Source: Martinezella tropici
Lineage (GTDB): Bacteria; Pseudomonadota; Alphaproteobacteria; Rhizobiales; Rhizobiaceae
Direction: 5' to 3'
Assembly: GCF_008370325.1 (NCBI RefSeq)
Contig: NZ_VNIP01000012.1
Location: 1 to 64,000, forward strand
Length of the DNA: 64,000 nucleotides
Shown in pieces: positions 25,632-34,493 of the stretch. Position numbers and translations under genes: made by a program. The notes below the pieces were generated by a model. The model was given only the letters and a program-made list of their open reading frames with translations, was not told the origin of the DNA and ran no database searches. Within the stretch, counting starts at the first letter, position 1, and every line of letters begins with the position of its first letter.

Positions 25632-25970
25632 TCCGTCAAGACCTCCTGTTTCCGGCCTCGTCGCCGGATGCGCTCCTTTAACTGTAAAAGAATTGAATTC
25701 CGTATCGATCAGATAATTTCCTTTATATGTGAAATAAAAAAGCCAGACATCGCAATCATATTATGAAACGACGATATTTCTCGCTAAGCGTTCATAGTAT
25801 TACCTTCGGTTGTATTATTCTAAGTTCGGACTAATATTTCTTAGGTAGTGCACACGGATCGCATCTCATCTAAAATTATTTGCTGGCGATATGAATGATG
25901 GGCCCCTTACCGCACGCTTTGAGCAAATTCTGAGGGAAGGCATCTTGCCGCGTGCATTCGAGGAAAATTT
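25632..25970. other. AT-rich divergent region
   Basis: About 340 bases between the ABC importer promoter and the AraC-type gene. The stretch 25690-25870 is strongly AT-rich and contains several TATAAT-like sequences, too many to choose one. No gene or RNA structure was recognised. Confidence 0.4.
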
Positions 25971-26957
25971 TTGACGTACGTTACTCAGTCGATATTTAAA
26001 ATTGACAGCGCGGATGCCGAAGAGATGACGGCCCATTATGCGAGAACCCTGTTTCCTGCCGTTGTCGAGCCACTCCAACGAGGCGCTTCGATTTCGGTGG
26101 AGGACCGGCATTATACGGTCGGTTCCTGCAGCGTGTGGAATGGGAAATGCCATTCCGGAATGAGCGTGATGCTTGCAGGAGGTCCCGATGCCTATAGCCT
26201 CTATCTCCCAACCATGGGAAAAATGCTGATCGATGCAAGGGGACGACAACTCGTGTCGGAAGCAGGCAAGGGCCTGCTTGCAGATATGTCGTCGTTCGAA
26301 AAGCTGACACTGGAAGAGCGGCGCGGCCATATGGGTATGGCCTTCGATAAATCGGCAATGATCCGCCAGCTGAGCGAATTGCTCGACGCGCCCGTTCTCG
26401 ACGATCTGGAAATGGGTGGCACCGTCGATCTCACGACGCAAAGAGGCGCGCAGATTGCGGCGCTCGGAAGTTTGATCTGGCAGAATTTGACAGTCGACGA
26501 TGCGGACCGTTCTTCCCCGGCGTTCTGCGAACGTCTGTTGCAGGCGATGATGATCGCGCTGCTTGAGGTGGTGCCGCATAACTATTCGACGCAATTGCGC
26601 AGGCCGGTTTCGCCGGCAATGCCGAAACAGTTGAAGCGTGCGATCGAATACATGCACGCCAATATCGGCGCCGATATCCGGATCGCCGAAATTGCCCGCG
26701 AGGCCGCGACAAGTGTGCGGTCGGTTCAGGCTGCCTTTCAGCAGTTCAAGAACACGACCCCCCTCAACTATCTGAGGATGATCCGTCTGCAGGGCGTTCG
26801 CAAAGCGCTGCTCGACTGCGGACCTTCACGGCCGGTCGCCGAGACAGCACGCGATTGGGGATTTTCCCATATGGGCCGCTTTGCTGCGCTCTATCATCAG
26901 GCCTTCGGCGAAATGCCGTCCGAAACTGCCAGAAGGCTACGAAACAGCGATAGGTAG
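25971..26957 (+). CDS. AraC-family transcriptional regulator
   Basis: A 328-residue regulator. The last 100 residues are the double helix-turn-helix of AraC (IEYMHANIGADIRIAEIAREAATSVRSVQAAFQQFKNTTPLNYLRMIRL, then ETARDWGFSHMGRFAALYHQAFGEMPSE). The N-terminal two thirds look like the AraC_binding_2 domain found in regulators of aromatic or amine degradation. The first codon appears to be TTG at 25971 with GAGGA about eight bases ahead; no in-frame ATG lies near, so a TTG start is accepted. The target is not obvious. It is divergent from the ABC importer and could act on either side. Confidence 0.85.
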   Translation: MTYVTQSIFKIDSADAEEMTAHYARTLFPAVVEPLQRGASISVEDRHYTVGSCSVWNGKCHSGMSVMLAGGPDAYSLYLPTMGKMLIDARGRQLVSEAGKGLLADMSSFEKLTLEERRGHMGMAFDKSAMIRQLSELLDAPVLDDLEMGGTVDLTTQRGAQIAALGSLIWQNLTVDDADRSSPAFCERLLQAMMIALLEVVPHNYSTQLRRPVSPAMPKQLKRAIEYMHANIGADIRIAEIAREAATSVRSVQAAFQQFKNTTPLNYLRMIRLQGVRKALLDCGPSRPVAETARDWGFSHMGRFAALYHQAFGEMPSETARRLRNSDR

Positions 26958-27543
26958 GATGAAGTCTGCCGGGTGAAAAAGGTTTCGCGAGCGGCACACC
27001 CGTTACTCTCGCAGTGATCTGAACAAGCGTCCGCGAACTCCGGAGCGGCCGAAAGAACCCGAAGCGCGAATACGCAAGCTATCCTTGTAAACGTGTTTTC
27101 ATAGCCTTTTTGCCGCTGATAAAGACCGTCAGATTAAAGCGGTAATATTGATGCTATTTTAGAGAGAGTGCGTCTATAAAATGAAACACGCTTGAAGGGA
27201 GATGTTCGACGGCAAAGTATCATCCGCGCCCTATATACGCGGCCATGGTGAAATTCGGTTTGATCTCCCGGACGACAATGGGCGAGCATGTTTTCATCCC
27301 GCATTCTCTATCATCGCGGTTGCCGCCGATTCGCATTTTCCCGGACATTTCAGCCATTAAGTCTCATTCAAATGCCGCAAAGAGGGCCAGGTCCCAATCA
27401 TCTAGGGAGTGATCGGTTGCTATTTGGACACAATAGTAAACAACCGAACTGTCATAATTCATTATTTATTAGCCCCGCATATTGCTTCCCGCCTTGTGGT
27501 TGATATTTCTGCCTTGCTTCTAACATCCGAAGGAGATTCCGGA
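26958..27543. other. Long gene-free region upstream of the Wza-like gene
   Basis: About 590 bases without a convincing gene. The part from 27100 to 27200 and the part from 27410 to 27480 are AT-rich and could hold promoters for the polysaccharide export gene. A 71-codon frame at 27288-27503 has an unlikely composition and was rejected. No terminator hairpin was seen after the AraC gene. Confidence 0.4.
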
Positions 27544-28686
27544 ATGCGGAAATGGGCGGTGATTTTACCCTTGGTTGTCCTCAGCGCCTGCGCAAGGCCG
27601 TCTGATGGGCCAAGCGCCCTCAATATCCGCAATGCAAGAATGCCGGACACGCAGCGAAAGATTCCAGTCGTGCCGCTCTCCGAGGCTCCGATGGGCGCGC
27701 AACTTGTTGCGCCATCCTATGCGCCCACCGATCAAGGCCTTGCACGGCTGCGTTCTGGTGGCAATTCGAATGCCCGGCTGCGTCCGGGTGACGTCTTCGA
27801 TGTGACCGTACTCGATACCGGCGAGGATGGATTATTATCCGCGACCCAGAGCAAATCTCTCAATCTTGGCCGCTTCACGGTCGATTCCAAGGGTTTCGTC
27901 ACGATGCCCTATGTCGGCAAGCAGAAGGTGAGCGGTTCGACCCCAGAGGGCCTGCAATCGCAGATCGTCACCGCCCTCAAAGGCTCCTCGGTTAATCCGC
28001 AGGCCGTGGTCACGGTCGTCGACCAGCCTTCCAGCGCCGTGACGGTCGACGGCAAGGTTCGCTCTGCCGGACGCTTCCCGCTGACGGCGCGCAAGGAGCG
28101 CGTGCTCGACGTTCTAGCTCTTGCCGGTGGCGCGTCGTCCGCGCCAAGCAACACGACCGTGACGCTGACCCGCGGATCGCAGCGGGCGACGGCGCCGCTC
28201 GATCGCATCCTGCAGGACGACAAACAGAATGTGTACCTCCTGCCTGGCGACCAGGTCTTCGTCGAGGGAGCGTCGCAGACTTTCACGGCGCTTGGCGCCT
28301 TCAAGAGCGTCGGTGAGTTTCCGCTGGAACCCGGCCAGACCACCTTGGCCCAAGCGCTTGCTCGTGCCGGCGGTCTGCTCGATGATCGCGCCGATTCCCG
28401 CAACTTCTACCTTTTCCGGAACCAGAAGATCTATTCGCAGGTTGCGTCGAGCTTGGCTAAGAGCGCCAGCGCGCCGACCGTCGTTTCGGTCAAGCCAGTC
28501 ATCTACAGCGTCAACCTCAAGCAAGTCTCGAATTTCGTGCTGATGCAGCAGTTCAAGATGCAGGATGGCGACACGATTTACGCCAGCAACGCAGACATGG
28601 TCGATGCCGCCAAGCTGCTGACCGTCTATCAGAAGAGCGTGCCGACGGCCGCGGCCCCGCTGCCGGGCAGTTCATCCTCGAACTAA
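27544..28686 (+). CDS. Polysaccharide biosynthesis/export lipoprotein (Wza-like)
   Basis: An outer-membrane polysaccharide export protein of 380 residues. MRKWAVILPLVVLSAC is a lipoprotein signal with lipobox LSAC. The poly-export domain follows (RLRPGDVFDVTVLD, SKGFVTMPYVGKQKVSG), then SLBB-type domains (VTVDGKVRSAGRFPLTARKERVLDVLALAGG and FKSVGEFPLEPGQTTLAQALARAGG). ATG 27544 has AAGGAG about eight bases ahead; a longer open frame back to 27409 would hide the signal peptide. It stands alone here, with no Wzc or polymerase nearby. Which polysaccharide it serves is unknown; the ABC exporter at the left end is too far to be tied to it. Confidence 0.88.
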   Translation: MRKWAVILPLVVLSACARPSDGPSALNIRNARMPDTQRKIPVVPLSEAPMGAQLVAPSYAPTDQGLARLRSGGNSNARLRPGDVFDVTVLDTGEDGLLSATQSKSLNLGRFTVDSKGFVTMPYVGKQKVSGSTPEGLQSQIVTALKGSSVNPQAVVTVVDQPSSAVTVDGKVRSAGRFPLTARKERVLDVLALAGGASSAPSNTTVTLTRGSQRATAPLDRILQDDKQNVYLLPGDQVFVEGASQTFTALGAFKSVGEFPLEPGQTTLAQALARAGGLLDDRADSRNFYLFRNQKIYSQVASSLAKSASAPTVVSVKPVIYSVNLKQVSNFVLMQQFKMQDGDTIYASNADMVDAAKLLTVYQKSVPTAAAPLPGSSSSN

Positions 28687-28697
28687 GCAGGGTAGCG

Positions 28698-29621
28698 CTA
28701 GTCCTCATCCATCAAAGCAAGGGCTGCCTTCGCAGTCGGCGGCCTGCTGGATGGGCTTTGATCTGCCAGGCGCTGAGCGACCGCTTTCAACCGCACAGCC
28801 GTTTCATCGGTCCTGCCATGATGATCGACGCAGTGATCCAGAAGCAGGTTCATCACGCAACCGGCCGAATAGAGATCGGCACGAGGATCGGCGGTGGGAT
28901 CGTTTGAGAGTTCCGGCGCGCTGAAACCCGCTGTTGCGGCTTTCGCAATATCGAGGTCGCGATGGCGTGCCCCGCATTCTACTGCGGTGCCGAAATCGAT
29001 AACCTTCAGCCGCCTGAAGTCGTCATCGCACAGCAGCAGGTTGGCGGGCGAAATATCGCCATGGACGAAACCAGCCTCGTGAATCGCCCTAAGTCCCGCA
29101 AGCAGGGACCTCGTAGCCGCCCTGATATCCCCTAACGAAATTGGGCCAGCCGCCAATTGCTGTGACAGCGACGGCCCGACCCATTCCATAATGATCGCGG
29201 GGCGGCCATCGGCCAGACGGATGGCGCATTGGACAGCGGCGAGATTGGCATGACAAAGCGTCATGCTGATACGCGCCTCCCGCAACAGCAGGGTCTTGGA
29301 GACGGCCTCATCGGCTCGGTCGGCCCTGATCGTCTTCAGCGCATGCAGTGTTCCGAGATCGCGATGGCGCAGCCGGCTGATTTCTGTCCGCTCGTTGCGA
29401 TGCGCGATTGCTTCCACCAGAAACGTGTTTGCGATGAAGCTCGGCTGATCGTCGGCGATCGAAGGCAGGCGCCGATCCAGTGCGTCGCGCAATCGATCGG
29501 TCAGAAGATAGCGCATGGCCTTCGGCCGCTCGGCTTCGCCGTCGTGGGTGACGAGATGCAACAGCTCGGCAAAGCGCGTTGCGATCTCTCTCATCTCCTC
29601 GCTGCTTGGATCTTCGCTCAT
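28698..29621 (-). CDS. ppkA: T6SS-associated Ser/Thr protein kinase (PpkA-like)
   Basis: A 307-residue eukaryotic-type kinase. The ATP lysine is in LHALKTIRAD. The catalytic loop reads VHGDISPANLLL (HGD in place of HRD, as in some atypical kinases), and DFG is in VIDFGTAVE. The C-lobe has the APEL motif. Unlike the long PpkA of Pseudomonas it has no membrane segment or periplasmic domain. In Agrobacterium the equivalent kinase phosphorylates TssL so that Fha can bind and secretion is switched on. It is the last gene of the imp operon; its ATG overlaps the stop of tagF-pppA (ATGA). The open frame reaches 29660, inside the upstream gene. Confidence 0.88.
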   Translation of the reverse strand: MSEDPSSEEMREIATRFAELLHLVTHDGEAERPKAMRYLLTDRLRDALDRRLPSIADDQPSFIANTFLVEAIAHRNERTEISRLRHRDLGTLHALKTIRADRADEAVSKTLLLREARISMTLCHANLAAVQCAIRLADGRPAIIMEWVGPSLSQQLAAGPISLGDIRAATRSLLAGLRAIHEAGFVHGDISPANLLLCDDDFRRLKVIDFGTAVECGARHRDLDIAKAATAGFSAPELSNDPTADPRADLYSAGCVMNLLLDHCVDHHGRTDETAVRLKAVAQRLADQSPSSRPPTAKAALALMDED

Positions 29622-31000
29622 TGGGCGCTGATGACGATGGCGCTGACATTTTCGCGGCAATTGGCGATGAGCGCCTCCTGGATCAGCGCCTCGGCTGCCT
29701 TTTCCAGAGGTGTCTCGATCAGGATCTCGGCAATGACACGATCCGTAAGCGTGCGGGACAGCGGGCCGCTGGCAAGCAGCAGGCGATCGCAGCGCCTAAG
29801 TTGATCGCTGACGGTTTCCGCGACGAACTGATCCTTCAGCCCCAGGCCGCGGCCAAGCGTGCGCCGAAGTCCGATGTCGATATGATCGTGCGTCAGAAGC
29901 TGCATCATTCCGTCGCGCAGAAGATAACAGCGCGCGTCTCCTGCCCATATGGCCGCGAATTCATCGTCCAGCACGATTGCTGCCACGAAGCTGGCAACGG
30001 CGGCTTCTCTTTCGGAATTTCCGCCCTTGGCGCGAAGCATTGCATGTGCGTGGCTGAGTTTGCCTTTGACGTCCTGCACCAATGCCTGCGCGCTCTCGCG
30101 TTCGGGAATGCCGGCAAGAATGCCAGTTGTGATCCTTGCCGCCTCAATGGCACTAAGGCCATCGCCGACGCCATCGGCGATCGCGAAGATGCGAGGCGCG
30201 TTGACGAGAAGGGCATCGGCATTCAGGGAGAGACGTGTTCCCGGATGACTGGCGCGACTGTAGCCTATCATCAAATCCACCGGGGATACCGGCGCGGCCT
30301 GCGCATTCCTGTCTGGGGCGGATACCGCAGCGCGCACCGATGGCTCCGCAGCAAGGGGCGTCTTGATGGCATCAGTTGTCACGAGCTTGACGAAATCCTG
30401 CGCCGTGGGTGCTGTCGTGGTGCGAAATCCCTTGCCGTGGCGCGTGCCGGGATTGATGCGCCACCAGAGCGAGGCGGGCTCTCCGGCCTCACCTGCGGCA
30501 GCGGATTGCGCCACCGCCGAGCGCTTGTCGGCAAAGGGTGGTCGGAGCCGCTTGATGCTCTCGATGAAGCGCTGCATGTCAAAGTCGGCCTTATCGGAGG
30601 TTTCCGCCAGCGCCTCGACAGCGGTAAACCAGCTGTCATCTTCGCAAAGATCGCGCAATTGGCCGGAGAAGCGCTGCAGCTGCGCGACGATGATCAAAGG
30701 GAAGCTTCGTCCGACGCGATCGCGGCTCGGCAGGATCACACCCGCCATGGCGGTGGGACCCCAGATGCCGCTGCCGACCACGAAGCGCCAGGCGGTCGTC
30801 GCATGGAAAAGCCGGCGCCATTCCGTGCCCAATGCCGCCTCAAGCGCGATCAGGCCGCCATGGATCCATCGGTCAAGCTCGCTTTGCAGACGCAGCCCGA
30901 GCGCGGAGGAAACGAAATCGCCATGTGTCGGCAATTTACCGAAGAAGCCGATCGCATCGGTCTGCATCGACGATTGGGTGCGGGCGAGAGGTTCGTTCAT
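29618..31000 (-). CDS. tagF-pppA: TagF-PppA fusion: T6SS repressor and PP2C phosphatase
   Basis: A 460-residue two-domain protein. The N-terminal part (about 15-210) is TagF, with FFGKLPTHGDFVSSAL, WGPTAMAGVILPSRDRVGRSFPL and WWRINPG. The C-terminal part (about 225-460) is a PP2C-type phosphatase with IFAIADGVGDGLSA, AAIVLDDEFAAIWAGDARCYLLRDG and THDH. The usual DGMGGH reads DGVGDG. In Pseudomonas the two are separate genes; in Agrobacterium a fusion represses T6SS after translation, as I recall. Here it would counter the kinase encoded next. Start ATG 31000 lies 10 bases after the tssM stop and has only a weak ribosome-binding site, so coupling is likely. Confidence 0.9.
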   Translation of the reverse strand: MNEPLARTQSSMQTDAIGFFGKLPTHGDFVSSALGLRLQSELDRWIHGGLIALEAALGTEWRRLFHATTAWRFVVGSGIWGPTAMAGVILPSRDRVGRSFPLIIVAQLQRFSGQLRDLCEDDSWFTAVEALAETSDKADFDMQRFIESIKRLRPPFADKRSAVAQSAAAGEAGEPASLWWRINPGTRHGKGFRTTTAPTAQDFVKLVTTDAIKTPLAAEPSVRAAVSAPDRNAQAAPVSPVDLMIGYSRASHPGTRLSLNADALLVNAPRIFAIADGVGDGLSAIEAARITTGILAGIPERESAQALVQDVKGKLSHAHAMLRAKGGNSEREAAVASFVAAIVLDDEFAAIWAGDARCYLLRDGMMQLLTHDHIDIGLRRTLGRGLGLKDQFVAETVSDQLRRCDRLLLASGPLSRTLTDRVIAEILIETPLEKAAEALIQEALIANCRENVSAIVISAQ

Positions 31001-31010
31001 CGTCAGACCG

Positions 31011-34000
31011 TCAGAACTGCGCCGGGCAGCTGAAATCGGACAATGCCTGCAGCCGGAAAGGATTGAGCACCGAACCGAATTGTATGTCGAATTCCGCTTC
31101 TCGGCCTTGGTCTTCAAATCTGGCCCGGAAGAGATCGGGGGCCTGAACCGTCACCTGGGCAGCATCGAACAGGCGGAAAGGCGACCAGTCTCCGCTTTGG
31201 GCGATGGCTGGCTGGAAGTCTCCGGGAAAGAACCTGACTTCGGACTGGCTGTCCGTGGTGGCTGCCGGCCAAGCGATGGATTTCGGCACTGCTCGGCTGC
31301 GATTATAGAAAACACGCTCGCCTGCGATGGCTATCATTACGGCATTGGCCGAATCCGATAGCGTTACGGGCTTAACATTGATCGATATCGCCGGCTTCTC
31401 ACTGCCGGCGGGGAAGAAGGCGTTCTCGATCTTGCTGGCATTTTCGAACTGCGCGATCGCCTGGCTCGGAATGCTGTCGCCGCCGAAGGTACCGCGCCAG
31501 CCCCAAGGCTGGGCGCTCGTATCGACAAATGCGTCCAGCCGGTTCTTGAAGAAAGTTTGAAATAGTCCTTGCGGTCCGAACAGCCTGACGAAATCCGCCA
31601 TGGCGATATCCTGGCGGGAGGATCGGTCGAATGGGTAGCGTCCGGTAACGACACGGGCGCAAAGATCGGCGCCTTCGGCAGCCCAAAGGTCATTGATGCG
31701 GGCCCGGGCCGTCTTGACGGCCAGCGAGCCGATATCGGCGGCTACGGCAACCATCCACGCATCCGCCGGTGCCGGCAAACCGCGGGCCTGCTGCAGGAGA
31801 TCCTGGTTGGCATTGGCGAGCTGGCCGCCGGCGTCGAAGACCCGGGCAACCTCTGCCGTCGAATTGGCGGCGCGTGACAGCTGGCCGTAAATGTTTTGCA
31901 GGATCGGCTGGAGGCCTTGGATCTGGGAGCGCGGCTTGTTGCTGCCAGCGTCCTTTCCCTCCGGTGAGGACGACGGCGTATTGGCGGAATTCGCCTCAAG
32001 GGCAGCGCGCAGCGGACCATAAGGATCGGGGGCATTGACGGCGCTTGCCGTGGCGGCCGTCAGTGCCGCATCCGCAACGCCATCGAGCGAGGCAACCTCG
32101 GTGCCCGCCAGGGGACGCAGGTCCGTTGCAGCGGCGATAGACTTCAGCGCCATTTCCACAGGGCTCGGATCGGCCGCCAGAATGCGCGCCGTTTCGGTCG
32201 CGTCGGCGAGGTTGCCTGATGGACGTACCTGCAGATCGGCAAGAAGGGTCGACCAGCGCTGCTGGAATGCATCGAAATAGAGCTGCAGTGCTGCCTGCAC
32301 GATAACGTCGCTGGTCATTCCGGCGGTGTTGCTCGCAGCGTCGCCACGCACCCACTGCTCCTTGAGTGCTTCTGCGGCCGCGGCCGCGACATTCGGCAAT
32401 ACGACGGTGCGGTAGCCGTCGCCGGTGAAAATCCCCGGAATGCCATCGCGCAGCGTCGCTCTCGACTTACGCTGGAAGATCTGTGAGCCAAGCGGCCCCA
32501 GGGCGTCAGCCGCAATCCACGGATCGAGCTCGCGTGCCTGACGGGAATGAGTGAGGATATCGTAAGCGCGTGCGGCAAGGCCCTGTGGGCGGATCGTGTC
32601 CCGGGCCTTGGCGATCAGCGTATTGTCCAGCTCGATCGTCGGCAGGTTGCCTCCGGTCATCGCCTCGACATGTGTGACAAGGGCTTTGCGCGCACCGGCC
32701 CGTCCTTCGCCGGGATAAAGTGCGGCAAACATATCTTCCGCCTGACCGGAGACGAAATCCCTGTCGACCGGTCCAAGACCGCCGAGCATGCCGTAAAGCT
32801 TCAATGCATCGAAGGTCTTCTGAACGTCCGATGTCTGTTTGAGCTCCTTTTGAAGCTCCACCAGCATGCGCGGCAGCAGGAGCGAATTGAGCGCCCGCTG
32901 ATAGGCGCCGCGCTGGCGGCTGGCAATCTTGTCTTCCTGGTCGAGGCCGAAACTCGTCGGCCAGACCCGCGCCTCGTCGAAGCCGCTGGTCACGGCGCGC
33001 AGATTGTCGAGTGCCGGCAAGACACGCAGGAAATCCGCATCGGTGACGTCGCGCACCGGGATGCCGCTCGCAAGCTTCTCATAGGTGTCGATGCGCCGTT
33101 CAGCCGCAGCGATCGCGCGGGAATTCTGAAAATAGGTTGCCGTCCAGCCGGTGAAAACGATTGCGAGCGCAATTGCTGCGGCGCCATAGGCAATTCGCCT
33201 GATCATGGCCTGGCGGCCGGACAGGCGCCTGTCGCGCGCAACCAGCGACGCTTCGCCGAAGATGACGTCCTTGAACAGACGCGATAGGAAATAGCTGCGG
33301 CGTGTTCGCGGCGTTTCCGTTTCCCGGCTCTGCGTGCCCGAGGCGAAGTAGACGCCGCGCATCAGCGGCGCTTCGACAAGACTGGATGACGAGCAAAGCT
33401 CGCTCAGCACCTCCTGCAAGCGTTCGCCGAGCGAAGCAAGCTCCGCGGGGAAGCGGAATATCCGGCCGCGCACCTCGACATTCGGCTCCTGCTGCAGGCG
33501 TTCGATCAGCATGGCATCGACCCGCTGCTGCAGAAGCGCGAACTCTTCCATGAAGCGCTCGGGCAGGTTCTCGCCCTTGTAGCTCTCGTCGAGATTGAAG
33601 GTGGTCCCCCAAACCTGCTCGCGGTCCGTCTTGGCAAGACCGTCAAAAAATTCGACGAAGCCGGTCAATAGATCGGCCTTGGTCAGGATGACGTAAACGG
33701 GTACGCGCGCGTGGAGGAATTCGTCGAGCTCCGATAGCCGTTTGCGGATGGAGCGCACTTCGTCGAGCTGAGCTTCATGGTCGCGACCGAGGAGGTCGCC
33801 GATCGAGAGCGTAATAAGGGCACCGTTGATCGGCTGCGAGCGGCGATATTTGCGAAGTAGGCCGAGAAAACCTTCCCATCCAGCCTTCGATGCGCCGTTC
33901 AGATCGTCCTGGGTCGTGTAGCGGCCGGCTGTATCGATCAGGATCGCTTCGTCGGCGAACCACCAATTGCAGTTGCGCGTGCCGCCGGCACCCTGCACGG

Positions 34001-34493
34001 AACTGCTTCCCATCGCATCGCCGAGCGGGAACTTCAGCCCAGAATTGGTCAGTGCCGTCGTCTTTCCCGATCCGGGTGCGCCGAAGATGACATACCAAGG
34101 CAATTCGTAAATGTAGCCGAAGCGCTTCTTGCTGATGCGGCGCAGCAGCAGGAGCGCTTCCTTCAGGCGGCCGTGGATTTCGCCGACCTCGGCCTGCTGG
34201 CTGGCTGCATCGTCGGCGATGCCGTCCACGAGCGCCTTGTCACGCTTGCGGGCGCGCAGCTTCGAGATCAGCATGTAGATTAGCCAGGCTGCAATGACCA
34301 GGCCGATCGCGATCATCCGGGCACCAACTCCCGCCAGCGGCTTGAAGCTGCCATAACCGGCCATATAGCCGTAGAACCAGATGACGACGCAAATCGCCGC
34401 GACCCAGATGAGCGATATGAAGCGCTGGCCGAGAAGGCCAGCATAGGCCGAAACGTAGGAGCGAAGCGTGTAGAACGCGCCAAGCGGATTCAT
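31011..34493 (-). CDS. tssM: TssM (IcmF-like) membrane complex protein
   Basis: The inner-membrane scaffold of the T6SS, 1160 residues. Two membrane helices lie at about 28-45 and 58-77 and a third at about 430-455. A cytoplasmic NTPase-like domain between them carries an intact Walker A GAPGSGKTT at 138-146 followed by DTAGRYT. The long C-terminal part is periplasmic and would contact the cell envelope. Some TssM proteins lack Walker A; this one keeps it, as in Agrobacterium, where ATP binding and hydrolysis drive secretion. Its ATG overlaps the tssL stop (ATGA). Confidence 0.96.
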   Translation of the reverse strand: MNPLGAFYTLRSYVSAYAGLLGQRFISLIWVAAICVVIWFYGYMAGYGSFKPLAGVGARMIAIGLVIAAWLIYMLISKLRARKRDKALVDGIADDAASQQAEVGEIHGRLKEALLLLRRISKKRFGYIYELPWYVIFGAPGSGKTTALTNSGLKFPLGDAMGSSSVQGAGGTRNCNWWFADEAILIDTAGRYTTQDDLNGASKAGWEGFLGLLRKYRRSQPINGALITLSIGDLLGRDHEAQLDEVRSIRKRLSELDEFLHARVPVYVILTKADLLTGFVEFFDGLAKTDREQVWGTTFNLDESYKGENLPERFMEEFALLQQRVDAMLIERLQQEPNVEVRGRIFRFPAELASLGERLQEVLSELCSSSSLVEAPLMRGVYFASGTQSRETETPRTRRSYFLSRLFKDVIFGEASLVARDRRLSGRQAMIRRIAYGAAAIALAIVFTGWTATYFQNSRAIAAAERRIDTYEKLASGIPVRDVTDADFLRVLPALDNLRAVTSGFDEARVWPTSFGLDQEDKIASRQRGAYQRALNSLLLPRMLVELQKELKQTSDVQKTFDALKLYGMLGGLGPVDRDFVSGQAEDMFAALYPGEGRAGARKALVTHVEAMTGGNLPTIELDNTLIAKARDTIRPQGLAARAYDILTHSRQARELDPWIAADALGPLGSQIFQRKSRATLRDGIPGIFTGDGYRTVVLPNVAAAAAEALKEQWVRGDAASNTAGMTSDVIVQAALQLYFDAFQQRWSTLLADLQVRPSGNLADATETARILAADPSPVEMALKSIAAATDLRPLAGTEVASLDGVADAALTAATASAVNAPDPYGPLRAALEANSANTPSSSPEGKDAGSNKPRSQIQGLQPILQNIYGQLSRAANSTAEVARVFDAGGQLANANQDLLQQARGLPAPADAWMVAVAADIGSLAVKTARARINDLWAAEGADLCARVVTGRYPFDRSSRQDIAMADFVRLFGPQGLFQTFFKNRLDAFVDTSAQPWGWRGTFGGDSIPSQAIAQFENASKIENAFFPAGSEKPAISINVKPVTLSDSANAVMIAIAGERVFYNRSRAVPKSIAWPAATTDSQSEVRFFPGDFQPAIAQSGDWSPFRLFDAAQVTVQAPDLFRARFEDQGREAEFDIQFGSVLNPFRLQALSDFSCPAQF

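Noticed and set aside
27288..27503. 71-codon frame upstream of the Wza-like gene
   Set aside because: The composition is unlike a protein (many Cys, His, Pro) and there is no ribosome-binding site.
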